DNA from: Roseovarius azorensis
GTDB taxonomy: Bacteria; Pseudomonadota; Alphaproteobacteria; Rhodobacterales; Rhodobacteraceae
Assembly (NCBI RefSeq): GCF_900109455.1
Contig: NZ_FOAG01000001.1
Coordinates: 1 to 64,000, forward strand
Direction: 5' to 3'
Length of the DNA: 64,000 nt
Shown: piece by piece, positions 54,076 through 63,467 of the stretch
Numbering within the stretch: the stretch's first letter is position 1
Layout of the letters: each line of letters starts with the position of its first letter
The notes under the pieces: model-generated
Told to the model about the DNA's origin: nothing
Seen by the model: the letters and a program-made list of their open reading frames with translations, nothing else
Database searches by the model: none
Position numbers and translations under genes: made by a program

Positions 54076-56727
54076 CTATTTGCCCGCCGCCGCCTTTTTT
54101 TTGGGTGCCGCTTTCCTTGAAGTGACTTTGGGGGCCGCGGCTTTGCGCGCCTTGCCTGGCTTGGAGGCCTTGGCTGCGATCAGTTCCACCGCCATGTCGA
54201 GCGTCAGATCGCCCGGCTCCGTGCCCTTGGGTAGGGTGGCGTTGATCTTGTCCCATTTGACATAGGGGCCATAGCGCCCCTCCATCACATGAACGGGGCC
54301 GCCGCCCTGGGGATGTTCGCCGAGATCGCGCAGTGGTTTGGTTGCCGCCCCGCGCCCGCGTCCGCCAGGGTTGGCGCGCTTTTCGGCGAGAATCTCCACG
54401 GCGCGGTTCATCCCGATCTCGAATACATCTGCCGGATCACGCAGATTGGCATAGACCGGCTTGGCCTCGTCTGGCAACTGGTGCATGAGAAACGGCCCGA
54501 AACGCCCGAAATTGGCGGTGATCAGCCCGCCCTCGGGATGCTGGCCCACCTCGCGCGGCAGGCTGAGGAGCGTGAGCGCCTTTTCAAGCGTCATCTCATC
54601 GGCCTTCCAGCCCTTGGGCAGGCTGGCGCGATCGGGCTTGGGGTTGTCTTCGGTGGCATCGCCGCGCTGCACATAGGGGCCGAAGCGGCCAGAGCGTAGC
54701 GAGATTTCGGTGCCGTTCTCATCCTCGCCCAGTACCCGGTCGCCGTTCTCCGCGGCATCGCCGCCGATGGGGCGGGTATAGCGGCATTCGGGGTAGTTGC
54801 CGCAGCCGACAAATCCACCGCTGCGTGAGGTCTTGAGGTGCAGCCGCCCGGTGCCGCAGAGCGGACATTGCCGCGGGTCGCCGCCATCCTCGCGCGGCGG
54901 ATAGAGTGAAGGAGCCAACGCCTCGTCGAGGACCGAGAGCACTTCGCTGATCCTGAGGTCGGATGTTTCGGCAATCGCGGCAGAGAAATCGCGCCAGAAC
55001 CGGGTCAGGATGTCCTTGTAATCCGCCTCTCCCGCGCTCACCCGGTCGAGATCCTCTTCCAGATTGGCGGTGAATTCGTAGCCCACGTATTTGCGAAAGA
55101 AGTTGAGCAGAAACACCGTCACGACCCGGCCCTTGTCCTCGGGAATGAGGCGGTTCTGTTCTTTGCGGACATATTCACGGTCCTGGATCGTGGTCAGCAC
55201 GCTGGCATATGTCGAGGGGCGGCCGATCCCCAGTTCCTCCATCTTCTTGACCAGCGTCGCCTCGGTATAGCGGGGCGGCGGCTGGGTGAAGTGACGGAGC
55301 GCCAGAACGGCCTCGTTGTCCGACAGGACGGCGGTGATGCCCTGGGCATCCTGGCTGATCCTGGCGAATTCCGGCTTGAGCGACGTGGCGGCAAAGGTGG
55401 CCCGCTCGCCCTGCATGATCTGCGGCAGGCGGCGGTCCTCGTCATCAGTCATCACATCGTCACGCCCTTCCTCATAGATCTTGAGGAAACCGTCAAAGAG
55501 CATCACCTGACCGGTGGCGCGCAGTCCGACCTGCCCGTCATCGCTGCCGATGTCGACGGTGGTGCGTTCCATCCGTGCGGCGGCCATCTGGCAGGCGAGG
55601 GTGCGCTTCCAGATCAGATCATAAAGTTTGCGCTGATCGGCGTCGGTGGTCCTGATCTTGCCCGCGTCGCGCGTCATCTCGGTGGGGCGGATGCATTCAT
55701 GCGCTTCCTGCGCGTTCTTGGCCTTGTTCTTATACATGCGCGGGGATTGGGGCAGGTAGTCTTCGCCGTAGCGATCCTTGATCGCGTCGCGTGCAGCCAT
55801 CACCGCCTCGGGGGCCATGTCGATCCCGTCGGTGCGCATATAGGTGATGTATCCTGCCTCATAGAGGCGCTGTGCCGCACTCATGCATTGCTTGGCCCCC
55901 ATGCCGAACTTGCGGCTGGCCTCTTGCTGAAGGGTCGAGGTCATGAAGGGCGCCGACGGGTTGCGCGTGGCCGGTTTCGCCTCGACCGCGGTCACCGAGA
56001 GGGCGCGTGAGGTTACGGCCTGCACTGCCAGTTCCGCCTGTGTCGCATTTTCAAGATCGAACCTGTCGAGTTTTTTGCCCGCCAGCGAGATGAGGCGCGC
56101 CTCGTATTCCTGTCCGCGGGGGGTGGTCAGGACCGCCTTGACCGACCAGTATTCGCGGGATTGAAACGCCTCGATCTCCATCTCGCGTTCGACGATCAGG
56201 CGCAGGCAGACCGATTGCACCCGACCCGCCGAGCGCGCGCCGGGCAGCTTGCGCCATAGCACCGGAGAGAGGTTGAAGCCCACGAGATAATCGAGCGCGC
56301 GGCGGGCAAGGTATGCCTCGACCAGCGGCGCGTCGACCTGCCGGGGGTTCTGCATCGCCTCGGTGACGGCGGATTTGGTGATCGCGTTGAACACCACGCG
56401 GCTGACGGGCGTGTCCTTCCTGATGGCCTTCCGCTTGCGCAGGGTTTCTTCCAGATGCCAGCTGATCGCCTCGCCTTCGCGGTCGGGGTCGGTGGCGAGA
56501 ATGAGCGCATTGTCGCGGGCCAGCGCATCGGCGATCGCCTTGACATGCTTGCGGCTGTCGGCGCCGACCTCCCATGTCATCTCGAATCCGTCATCGGGAT
56601 CTACCGAGCCATCCTTGGCAGGCAGGTCGCGCACATGGCCATAGCTTGCCAGAACCGTGTAGCCGTCGCCCAGATACCTGTTGATTGTCTTGGCTTTTGC
56701 TGGCGATTCGACAACGACAACGGGCAT
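54076..56727 (-). CDS. topA: DNA topoisomerase I
   Basis: ATG 56727 is taken as start, with AAAGGAG upstream. The 883-residue type IA topoisomerase has a Toprim domain (Glu7 in VVESPAKAKT; DPDREGEAI, 80-88) and the active-site Tyr296 in TYMRTD. A C4 zinc-ribbon (CPLCGTGRLHL...GCGNYPEC) and repeated C-terminal domains (SLRSGRFGPYVQRG-type) follow. A Lys/Ala-rich tail ends the chain, usual in alphaproteobacteria. It relaxes negative supercoils. Confidence 0.97.
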   Translation of the reverse strand: MPVVVVESPAKAKTINRYLGDGYTVLASYGHVRDLPAKDGSVDPDDGFEMTWEVGADSRKHVKAIADALARDNALILATDPDREGEAISWHLEETLRKRKAIRKDTPVSRVVFNAITKSAVTEAMQNPRQVDAPLVEAYLARRALDYLVGFNLSPVLWRKLPGARSAGRVQSVCLRLIVEREMEIEAFQSREYWSVKAVLTTPRGQEYEARLISLAGKKLDRFDLENATQAELAVQAVTSRALSVTAVEAKPATRNPSAPFMTSTLQQEASRKFGMGAKQCMSAAQRLYEAGYITYMRTDGIDMAPEAVMAARDAIKDRYGEDYLPQSPRMYKNKAKNAQEAHECIRPTEMTRDAGKIRTTDADQRKLYDLIWKRTLACQMAAARMERTTVDIGSDDGQVGLRATGQVMLFDGFLKIYEEGRDDVMTDDEDRRLPQIMQGERATFAATSLKPEFARISQDAQGITAVLSDNEAVLALRHFTQPPPRYTEATLVKKMEELGIGRPSTYASVLTTIQDREYVRKEQNRLIPEDKGRVVTVFLLNFFRKYVGYEFTANLEEDLDRVSAGEADYKDILTRFWRDFSAAIAETSDLRISEVLSVLDEALAPSLYPPREDGGDPRQCPLCGTGRLHLKTSRSGGFVGCGNYPECRYTRPIGGDAAENGDRVLGEDENGTEISLRSGRFGPYVQRGDATEDNPKPDRASLPKGWKADEMTLEKALTLLSLPREVGQHPEGGLITANFGRFGPFLMHQLPDEAKPVYANLRDPADVFEIGMNRAVEILAEKRANPGGRGRGAATKPLRDLGEHPQGGGPVHVMEGRYGPYVKWDKINATLPKGTEPGDLTLDMAVELIAAKASKPGKARKAAAPKVTSRKAAPKKKAAAGK

Positions 56728-56942
56728 GGGCGCTCCTTTCGACTCTGGTCGAGGCTTATGGCGGCGGACCATGTGGGCTGGCAAGGGGAATTGTCAATGC
56801 GACGATTTTGGCCCCGAACCGGCGAATTGTCGGCGCAGTGGTGGGGACGTGGGCGTGCAGCGGGGCAGGTGGGCGTGCCATCTGCGGGCATCGCGTGCGA
56901 TCCTGCTTCGACGGGGTTGCAGGGTCTGGCTCCGGCTGATTC

Positions 56943-58094
56943 TCAGCGTGCGAGAGCCAGCAATCCACCCGCGTGCCGCACGATGCGCCCCTCGAGTTCC
57001 AGATCCACCAGCACGGGGGCCACCGCCCGCGCCGGAGCGGCAAGATCGCGGATCAGTTGGTCCTCGGCCACCGGCGAGGGCCCCAGGCGACGCAGAATCT
57101 GTTCGTGCAGCGCGGTCACCTCGCGCAGGCTACGCTCGGGTCGGGGTGCGTGCGGCTCTGTGACGGCCAGCGGCAGTTGGGTCTGCACCTCTGGCGGTGT
57201 TGGGCCGACTAATGCCTCGATCACATCCTCGGCGCTGCGCACCAGGATGGCGCCGTCGCGGATGAGCATGTTGCAGCCGCTGGCGCGGGCATCAATCGGG
57301 TGGCCGGGCACCGCCATTACCTCTCGCCCCTGATCGAGTGCCGTGCGCGCGGTGATAAGAGAGCCGGATTTCGCCGCCGCCTCGACCACCACCACTGCGC
57401 GCGCCAGACCGCTGATCAGCCGGTTTCGGGCTGGAAAGTGGCGGGCCTGCGGAACGAGGCCGATGGGTTGTTCGGACAGGCGCAGGCCGTTGGTCAGGAT
57501 GTCACCGGCCAGGGTGGTGTTCTCGGTGGGGTAGATCACATCGACCCCGCCTGCCATTACCGCGAGCGTGCCGCCCTTGAGACTGCCAAGATGGGCGGCG
57601 GTGTCGATGCCGCGTGCAAGACCCGAGACGATGATATAACCCTGTTCCGAAAGGTCAGCAGCGAGCGATTTCGCCATGCGTGTGCCCAGAGACGAGGCAT
57701 TACGCGCGCCCACCAGCGCGATCATCGGGCGCGACAGCAGGGTCGCGTCGCCCATCATCCAGAGCAAGGGGGGTGCATCGGGAATATCCGACAACTGCGC
57801 GGGATAGTCTGCGTCAGTGTTGAGAATAAGCCGTGCGCCCATCGTGTGCCCGGCGCGCAGTTCGGCCTCTGCCACGCCTGCGGGGCAGACGGTGTAATCC
57901 CCGACACCTGCCGCGCGCGCCACCTCGGGCAGCGCTGCGAGGGCCGCCCCGGCACTGCCATGTTCGGCCATCAGCCGGTGAAACGTGGCCGGTCCGACCC
58001 GGCGGGAGCGCAAGAGGCGAAGCCACGAAACCCGCTCATCTTCCGTGGTGGGTGGGAGTGGGGGGTGAGTGGAAGGATGGTTTTCTTCGGGCAT
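56943..58094 (-). CDS. dprA: DNA-processing protein DprA
   Basis: The 383-residue protein has the Rossmann-like DprA core: IALVGARNASSLG, GLARGIDTAAHLG and MAGGVDVIYPTEN. An N-terminal SAM-like helical domain precedes it and a C-terminal winged helix (about 320-383) follows. DprA loads RecA on incoming single-stranded DNA in transformation. Other competence genes are not in the window. It lies upstream of topA with a 215-base gap, an order seen in related genomes. Confidence 0.95.
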   Translation of the reverse strand: MPEENHPSTHPPLPPTTEDERVSWLRLLRSRRVGPATFHRLMAEHGSAGAALAALPEVARAAGVGDYTVCPAGVAEAELRAGHTMGARLILNTDADYPAQLSDIPDAPPLLWMMGDATLLSRPMIALVGARNASSLGTRMAKSLAADLSEQGYIIVSGLARGIDTAAHLGSLKGGTLAVMAGGVDVIYPTENTTLAGDILTNGLRLSEQPIGLVPQARHFPARNRLISGLARAVVVVEAAAKSGSLITARTALDQGREVMAVPGHPIDARASGCNMLIRDGAILVRSAEDVIEALVGPTPPEVQTQLPLAVTEPHAPRPERSLREVTALHEQILRRLGPSPVAEDQLIRDLAAPARAVAPVLVDLELEGRIVRHAGGLLALAR

Positions 58095-58249
58095 CCGTGA
58101 CCTCGCCTGCTTGCAGGATCATGGATAGCGCGCAGAGGGTTAATGAGCGGTAAACCAAGGCACCAAAAACGTGTGTGATCCGCAAAAATCTTGCAAAATG
58201 ATGTTTTAATTGAGAAAAATGTGTCTGTACGGCGCATCCCGTCACCAAG

Positions 58250-59674
58250 TCAGGCAGCCGCAGACCCGCCCACCGTCAGCCCACCGATCAGCACCGTGGG
58301 CTGGCCCACGCCCACCGGCACCCATTGGCCCTGCTTGCCGCAATTGCCCATGCCGGGATCGAGCGCCATGTCGTTGCCCAGACCGCGAATCTGTTGCAGC
58401 GCCGTCGCGCCGTCGCCGATCAATGTGGCCCCCTTGACGGGTGCGTCGATCTGGCCGTTCTTGACGCGGTAAGCCTCGGTGCAGGAAAAGACAAACTTGC
58501 CGTTGGTGATGTCTACCTGCCCGCCGCCAAAGCCCACTGCATAGATACCGTCCTTCAACTCGGCCACCAGATCGCCAGGTGTGGCGTCGTCGCCCAGCAT
58601 ATAAGTGTTGGTCATGCGCGGCATGGGGGCATGGGCATAGCTTTCGCGCCGCCCGTTGCCGGTGGGGTTGACCCCCATCAGCCGCGCGTTCTGCCGGTCC
58701 TGCATGTAGCCCACCAGAATGCCGTCCTCGATCAGAACATTGCGCGCAGAGGGCGTGCCCTCGTCATCCACGCTGATGCTGCCGCGCCGGTCGGGGATCG
58801 TGCCATCGTCCAGCACGGTGACTCCGCTTGCCGCGATTCGCTGTCCCATCAGTCCGGCAAAGGCGGAACTGCCCTTGCGGTTGAAATCCCCCTCCAGCCC
58901 GTGGCCGATCGCCTCGTGCAGCAGGATGCCGGGCCAGCCGGGCCCCAGCACCACATCCATCACCCCTGCCGGGGCGGCCTCTGCCCGCAGATTGACCAGC
59001 GCCACGCGCAGCGCCTCGCGCGCTCTGGCCTGCCAGTCAGCGGGGTCGAGCAGACCATAGAGCCCGACGCGCCCGCCGCCGCCCGCGCTGCCGCTTTCGC
59101 GCCGTCCGTCCTGTTCGACAATGACCGACACGTTGAGGCGCGTCATCGGGCGGATGTCGCTGACCTGTGTGCCGTCGGGGCGCAGGATCACCACCTCCTG
59201 CAACGAGGCGGCGATCGAGGCCGAGACCTGCACCACCCGTGCATCGAGATCGCGGGCAAAGGCGTCGATCTCGCGCAGCGTGTCCAGCTTGACGGGGAAC
59301 GGCGCCCCGGTGATCGGGTCCGTGTCGGTATAGAGTCGGCGATTGGTGGGGGCAGGACCGTCGGCCAGCGTGCCGCCGCCCGCGCCCACCGCAAGCCGTG
59401 CGGTCTGGACCGCGCGCGTCAGGGCTGCGTCAGTCATCTCGGAGGAATGGGCATAGCCAGTCACTTCACCGCGCACGGCGCGCAGACCGAACCCCTCGGA
59501 GGCATCATAGGAGGCGGTCTTGACCCGCCCGTCATCAAAGAGCAGCCCCTCGGCGCGCCGCCGTTCCAGAAACAACTCGCCATCGTCGGCCCCTTGGGTG
59601 GCCTCGCGCAGGCGGGCCAGCGCCACGTCGCGATCCAGCAAGGTTTCGAAGGGGCGAAATGGCGTGTCGTTCAT
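58250..59674 (-). CDS. tldD: TldD metalloprotease
   Basis: ATG 59674 is taken as start, with AAGGAAC upstream. The 474-residue protein has the zinc site HEAIGH (253-258) and the C-terminal TldD block ([20 protein letters not shown]). With TldE/PmbA it degrades unfolded or modified peptides in the cytoplasm; no partner is in the window. It is divergent from the cytochrome oxidase operon. Confidence 0.94.
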   Translation of the reverse strand: MNDTPFRPFETLLDRDVALARLREATQGADDGELFLERRRAEGLLFDDGRVKTASYDASEGFGLRAVRGEVTGYAHSSEMTDAALTRAVQTARLAVGAGGGTLADGPAPTNRRLYTDTDPITGAPFPVKLDTLREIDAFARDLDARVVQVSASIAASLQEVVILRPDGTQVSDIRPMTRLNVSVIVEQDGRRESGSAGGGGRVGLYGLLDPADWQARAREALRVALVNLRAEAAPAGVMDVVLGPGWPGILLHEAIGHGLEGDFNRKGSSAFAGLMGQRIAASGVTVLDDGTIPDRRGSISVDDEGTPSARNVLIEDGILVGYMQDRQNARLMGVNPTGNGRRESYAHAPMPRMTNTYMLGDDATPGDLVAELKDGIYAVGFGGGQVDITNGKFVFSCTEAYRVKNGQIDAPVKGATLIGDGATALQQIRGLGNDMALDPGMGNCGKQGQWVPVGVGQPTVLIGGLTVGGSAAA

Positions 59675-59717
59675 GGGGCGTTCCTTGATCCTGTCGATCC
59701 GTCGCGGCGGGGCCTGT

Positions 59718-59731
59718 TTGATCCAGATCAA
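59718..59731. promoter_or_regulatory. FNR/FnrL-type operator upstream of ctaC
   Basis: TTGAT-CCAG-ATCAA (59718-59731) is a perfect match to the FNR consensus TTGAT-N4-ATCAA. It lies in the 201-base gap between tldD and ctaC. FnrL controls oxidase genes by oxygen in Rhodobacterales. A DNR-type nitric-oxide regulator would read the same sequence. Confidence 0.75.
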
Positions 59732-59875
59732 AAAAGCGTCCGTTTGCCGCAATGGTCTTTCTTGTCGTTTGAGGCAGAATATGGTTTTAGACAGCATCGA
59801 GACAACGGGATTCCGTCCGCGCGGCGCGAGACCCGCCAAAAAGACATGAACCGATTCAACCGATCAGGGTGCAAA

Positions 59876-60760
59876 ATGCGACTACCTTTCAGCCTTCTGG
59901 CGGCTCTCACCGCCCTTTCCGCCCTCCCCGCCCGCGCGCAGGACGGGCTAGAGGTCATCGGCGCCCCCATTCAGGGCGGTACGGGATTTCAGCCCGCGGC
60001 CACCGAACTTGCCCGCGATCTGCAATGGCTGGACGGGATGATCAACGTCATCATCATCGCCATCGTCCTATTCGTGACGGCGCTTCTGGCCATCGTGATC
60101 GTGCGCTACAATCGCCGTGCCAATGCCAACCCCGCGAAATTCACGCACAATTCGCCGGTCGAGATTGCCTGGACGATAATTCCGATTGTCATTCTGGTCT
60201 TTATCGGCGCGTTCTCGCTGCCCGTGCTGTTCAAGCAGCAGGAGATCCCCGAGGGCGAGATCAACATAAAGGTCACGGGCTATCAGTGGTTCTGGGGGTA
60301 TGAATATACCGATCACGATTTTGCCTTTGACAGCTACATGATCGGCGCGCCTGCCACGGGCGGCGACAACCGCCTGACACCCGAGGTCGAGCAGCAGCTG
60401 ACCGAGGCGGGCTACAACCGCGACGAATTCCTGCTGGCGACCGATACAGCCGTGGTTGTTCCGGTCGGCAAGACCGTGGTGATGACCGTGACCGGCGCGG
60501 ATGTGATCCACGCCTGGACCATCCCCGCTTTTGGCGTCAAGCAGGATGCCGTGCCGGGCCGTCTGGCGCAACTGTGGTTCAAGGCCGAGAAGGAGGGCGT
60601 GTATTTCGGCCAATGCTCCGAGCTTTGCGGTCAGGCGCATGCCTATATGCCGATCACTGTAAAGGTGGTCAGCGAGGAAGCCTATGAACAATGGCTTGAT
60701 GGCGCCATTGAGGAATATGCCGGCACGCCGCGCAGCGTGGACGTGGCGCTGGCGAACTGA
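59876..60760 (+). CDS. ctaC: Cytochrome c oxidase subunit II (aa3 type)
   Basis: ATG 59876 is chosen, with AGGG upstream; ATG 59846 is also in frame. The 294-residue precursor has a signal peptide cut before QDGLEVIG and two membrane helices (about 55-77, 95-120). The periplasmic CuA domain has ligands His212, Cys247, Glu249, Cys251, His255 and Met258 ([13 protein letters not shown]). The [10 protein letters not shown] block lies on the electron path. It takes electrons from cytochrome c. It is the first visible gene of the operon; subunit I (ctaD) is not here. Confidence 0.97.
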   Translation: MRLPFSLLAALTALSALPARAQDGLEVIGAPIQGGTGFQPAATELARDLQWLDGMINVIIIAIVLFVTALLAIVIVRYNRRANANPAKFTHNSPVEIAWTIIPIVILVFIGAFSLPVLFKQQEIPEGEINIKVTGYQWFWGYEYTDHDFAFDSYMIGAPATGGDNRLTPEVEQQLTEAGYNRDEFLLATDTAVVVPVGKTVVMTVTGADVIHAWTIPAFGVKQDAVPGRLAQLWFKAEKEGVYFGQCSELCGQAHAYMPITVKVVSEEAYEQWLDGAIEEYAGTPRSVDVALAN

Positions 60761-60851
60761 TGGCGGAGCCGGGGTAAAGCCTGGCCTGCACTGCAATGGC
60801 AAGGCGGGAGTGATCCCGCCGCCGCCGAAATGAACGGTCCGAGACAAGAGC

Positions 60852-61799
60852 ATGAGTGACGCGAGCCTCAACACAGCCAGCACCGCGCAGCCCGGCGAGG
60901 CGGGTTTTGGCGATTTCTTCGCCCTGCTCAAGCCGCGGGTGATGACGTTGGTCGTGTTCACCGCCTTGGTGGGTTTGCTGGCCGCCCCGGTGGCCGTGCA
61001 TCCGGTGGTGGGGCTGGCCGCAATACTCTTTATTGCGGTCGGCGGCGGCGCGGCGGGCGCGCTTAACATGTGGTGGGAATCCGATATCGACGCGATGATG
61101 AAGCGCACGCGGAACCGCCCGATTCCCACAGGCAAGGTCAGCCGCGACGAGGCTTTTGCCTTTGGCATGACGCTTGCGGTCATGTCGGTGGTGATGCTCT
61201 GGCTGGCGACGAACCTTCTGGCGGCGGCGATCCTCGCATTCACCATCTTCTTTTACGTGGTGATCTATACCATCGGGCTGAAACGCTGGACGCCGCAGAA
61301 CATCGTTATTGGCGGGGCAGCCGGGGCGTTTCCGCCGATGATCGGTTGGGCGGCGGCCACGGGTTCGGTGAGTATCGAGGCGGTGCTGATGTTCGCGCTC
61401 ATCTTCATGTGGACCCCACCGCATTTCTGGGCGCTGGCTCTCTTCATGCGGGGGGATTATGATTCTGCGGGCGTGCCCATGCTGACAGTGACGCATGGAC
61501 GGCGGGCGACGCGGGTGCATATCCTTGTCTATACAGTGCTTTTGGCGGCGCTGGCGATCGGGGCGGCATTCACGGGCATCGGCGGGCCAGTCTATCTGGC
61601 TACGGCGCTGGTCTTGAACGCGCTCTTTCTGCGTGATGCGCTGGCGATCTGGCGGCGTGACGAGGCGATGGCCGAGGCCGACAATTACCGTATCGAGAAG
61701 CGCGCCTTCCGGCTGTCGCTTTGGTATCTCTTCGCCCATTTCAGCGCGATTCTGGCTGAGGCAGCCCTGCGCGGTCTCGGGCTGGGGGCGTGGGGATGA
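60852..61799 (+). CDS. ctaB: Protoheme IX farnesyltransferase
   Basis: The 315-residue membrane protein of the UbiA superfamily has nine hydrophobic segments. It carries the two Asp-rich prenyl-diphosphate motifs: [20 protein letters not shown] and the [17 protein letters not shown] region. It makes heme O from heme B for the oxidase. It lies 91 bases after ctaC and overlaps the next small gene by four bases. Confidence 0.96.
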   Translation: MSDASLNTASTAQPGEAGFGDFFALLKPRVMTLVVFTALVGLLAAPVAVHPVVGLAAILFIAVGGGAAGALNMWWESDIDAMMKRTRNRPIPTGKVSRDEAFAFGMTLAVMSVVMLWLATNLLAAAILAFTIFFYVVIYTIGLKRWTPQNIVIGGAAGAFPPMIGWAAATGSVSIEAVLMFALIFMWTPPHFWALALFMRGDYDSAGVPMLTVTHGRRATRVHILVYTVLLAALAIGAAFTGIGGPVYLATALVLNALFLRDALAIWRRDEAMAEADNYRIEKRAFRLSLWYLFAHFSAILAEAALRGLGLGAWG

Positions 61800-61960
61800 G
61801 CTTTCGCGCGCAACATGAACTGCACCGGCGCCGCTTTGGCCGCAATCTTGGTCTCGGGCTGGTGCTGGCGGGTTTTGTGGCGCTGGTATTCGGGCTGACC
61901 ATCGCCAAGGTCTCTGACGACGACTTCAACATGCCTGCAACTGAACAGGGAACCAACTGA
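61796..61960 (+). CDS. Small single-span membrane protein of the oxidase operon
   Basis: ATG 61796 overlaps the ctaB stop (ATGA) and the TGA at 61958-61960 touches the ctaG start. The 54-residue product has a basic N-terminus (HRRRFGRN), one transmembrane helix (about 18-37, [20 protein letters not shown]) and a short acidic tail. A small gene at this place, between ctaB and ctaG, is common in Paracoccus and Rhodobacter. Assembly or stability role is inferred. Confidence 0.85.
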   Translation: MSFRAQHELHRRRFGRNLGLGLVLAGFVALVFGLTIAKVSDDDFNMPATEQGTN

Positions 61961-62542
61961 ATGACACTTGATCCGAAAACCAAAACCGCCGCCCAGCTGG
62001 TGGGTGTCGTCGTCGTGATGGGCGGCCTCGCTTGGGGCGCGGTGCCGTTCTACGACTGGTTCTGCCGCGTGACCGGCTTTGGCGGAACCCCTGGCGTGGC
62101 CCAGGCTGCTAGTGAGGGCGTGCTGGAGGAAACCATCACGGTGCGCTTTGACGCCAGCAAGGAGCGCGGCATGCCTTGGGTATTCCGCCCCGTCGAACGG
62201 CAGATGAAACTGCGGATAGGCGAGACCGGCCTGGCCTTCTACGAAGCCTATAATCCGACCGACCGACCCGTGGCCGGATCCGCCAGCTTCAACGTGACGC
62301 CCTATGAGGCGGGGGGGTTCTTTGTCAAGATCGACTGTTTCTGCTTTACCGAGCAGGTGTTGCAACCGGGTGAGCGGGTGCAGATGCCTGTTACCTTCTA
62401 CGTGGACCCCGAGATCGTAACTGACCGGGACGCAAAATACGTGCATACGATCACCCTGTCCTATACGTTCCACGAGATCGACCTGCCTGAGGCCTATGCC
62501 GCGCTTGAGCCGGTCGTAAAGCCCGATGAAAAACTGAACTGA
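61961..62542 (+). CDS. ctaG: CtaG/Cox11, copper chaperone for CuB
   Basis: The 193-residue protein has one N-terminal membrane helix (about 10-30), then [15 protein letters not shown], and the copper motif CFCF in [11 protein letters not shown]. Cox11 delivers copper to the CuB site of subunit I from the periplasmic side. Its start directly follows the small gene's stop. Confidence 0.96.
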   Translation: MTLDPKTKTAAQLVGVVVVMGGLAWGAVPFYDWFCRVTGFGGTPGVAQAASEGVLEETITVRFDASKERGMPWVFRPVERQMKLRIGETGLAFYEAYNPTDRPVAGSASFNVTPYEAGGFFVKIDCFCFTEQVLQPGERVQMPVTFYVDPEIVTDRDAKYVHTITLSYTFHEIDLPEAYAALEPVVKPDEKLN

Positions 62543-62567
62543 GCCTCCGACGAGGGAAATGACAAAG

Positions 62568-63368
62568 ATGGCACACGAAAAAAATCACGATTACCACATT
62601 CTGCCCCCCTCCATCTGGCCGCTGCTGGGCGCGCTGGCGGGGTTCGTCATGCTCTTCGGGGCGGTTCTGTTCTTTCACGATCATGGGCCATGGATGCTTC
62701 TGGCGGGTCTTGTCGGCGTGATTTACGTCATGTTCGGCTGGTGGGCCGATGTGGTGAACGAGGGCGAGACCGGCGATCACACGCCGGTGGTACGGATCGG
62801 CCTGCGCTACGGCTTCATCATGTTCATCATGTCCGAGGTGATGTTCTTTGCCGCCTGGTTCTGGAGCTTTTTCAAGCATGCAATGTATCCGATGGGCGAA
62901 AACTCTCCGATGGTCGATGGCGTCTGGCCGCCGGTCGGGATCGAGACCTTCGATCCATGGCACCTGCCACTGATCAATACGCTGATCCTACTGTGCTCGG
63001 GCTGTGCCGCGACATGGGCGCACCACGCGCTGGTGCATGAAAACAACCGCAAGGATGTAAAATGGGGGCTGATCATAGCGATTGCGCTTGGTGCGATCTT
63101 CACGGTCTTTCAGGCCTATGAATACAGCCACGCCGCTTTCGGTTTCTCGGGCAACATCTATGGCGCCAATTTCTTCATGGCGACGGGTTTCCACGGCGCC
63201 CATGTGGTGATCGGCACGATCTTTCTCTTTGTCTGCCTGCTGCGCGTACTCAAGGGGCATTTCACGCCCGAGCAGCATGTGGGCTTTGAGGCTGCCGCGT
63301 GGTACTGGCACTTTGTCGATGTGGTCTGGCTGTTTCTCTTTGCTGCGGTCTATATCTGGGGCAGTTGA
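62568..63368 (+). CDS. ctaE: Cytochrome c oxidase subunit III
   Basis: ATG 62568 is preferred over ATG 62559 because the family begins MAHxKNHDYxILPPS. The 266-residue protein has seven membrane helices, as known for the bovine and Paracoccus subunits. It carries [17 protein letters not shown] with the conserved Glu, and the C-terminal [11 protein letters not shown]. It stabilises the proton-pumping core. Translation is spaced 25 bases after ctaG. Confidence 0.97.
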   Translation: MAHEKNHDYHILPPSIWPLLGALAGFVMLFGAVLFFHDHGPWMLLAGLVGVIYVMFGWWADVVNEGETGDHTPVVRIGLRYGFIMFIMSEVMFFAAWFWSFFKHAMYPMGENSPMVDGVWPPVGIETFDPWHLPLINTLILLCSGCAATWAHHALVHENNRKDVKWGLIIAIALGAIFTVFQAYEYSHAAFGFSGNIYGANFFMATGFHGAHVVIGTIFLFVCLLRVLKGHFTPEQHVGFEAAAWYWHFVDVVWLFLFAAVYIWGS

Positions 63369-63424
63369 CGGTTTTTCTGCGAAAAATCGATGCCTGCTGC
63401 GCGGGTATTTGAACCAGGAAGAAG

Positions 63425-63459
63425 ATGCGGGGGGATTTCCCTTCCCGCATTTTCCTTTT
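63425..63459 (+). terminator. Hairpin with T-run between ctaE and surf1
   Basis: ATGCGGG (63425-63431) pairs with CCCGCAT (63444-63450), followed by TTTTCCTTTT. It lies between ctaE and surf1, so it may partly end transcription and lower the level of the assembly factor. Confidence 0.6.
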
Positions 63460-63467
63460 GAGAGTGG

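Noticed and set aside
58325..59875. A long open frame continuing upstream of ctaC, opposite tldD
   Set aside because: It is the in-frame extension of ctaC and the antisense of tldD, with no signal peptide or homologous content before residue 1 of CtaC. TldD on the other strand has an intact zinc motif.
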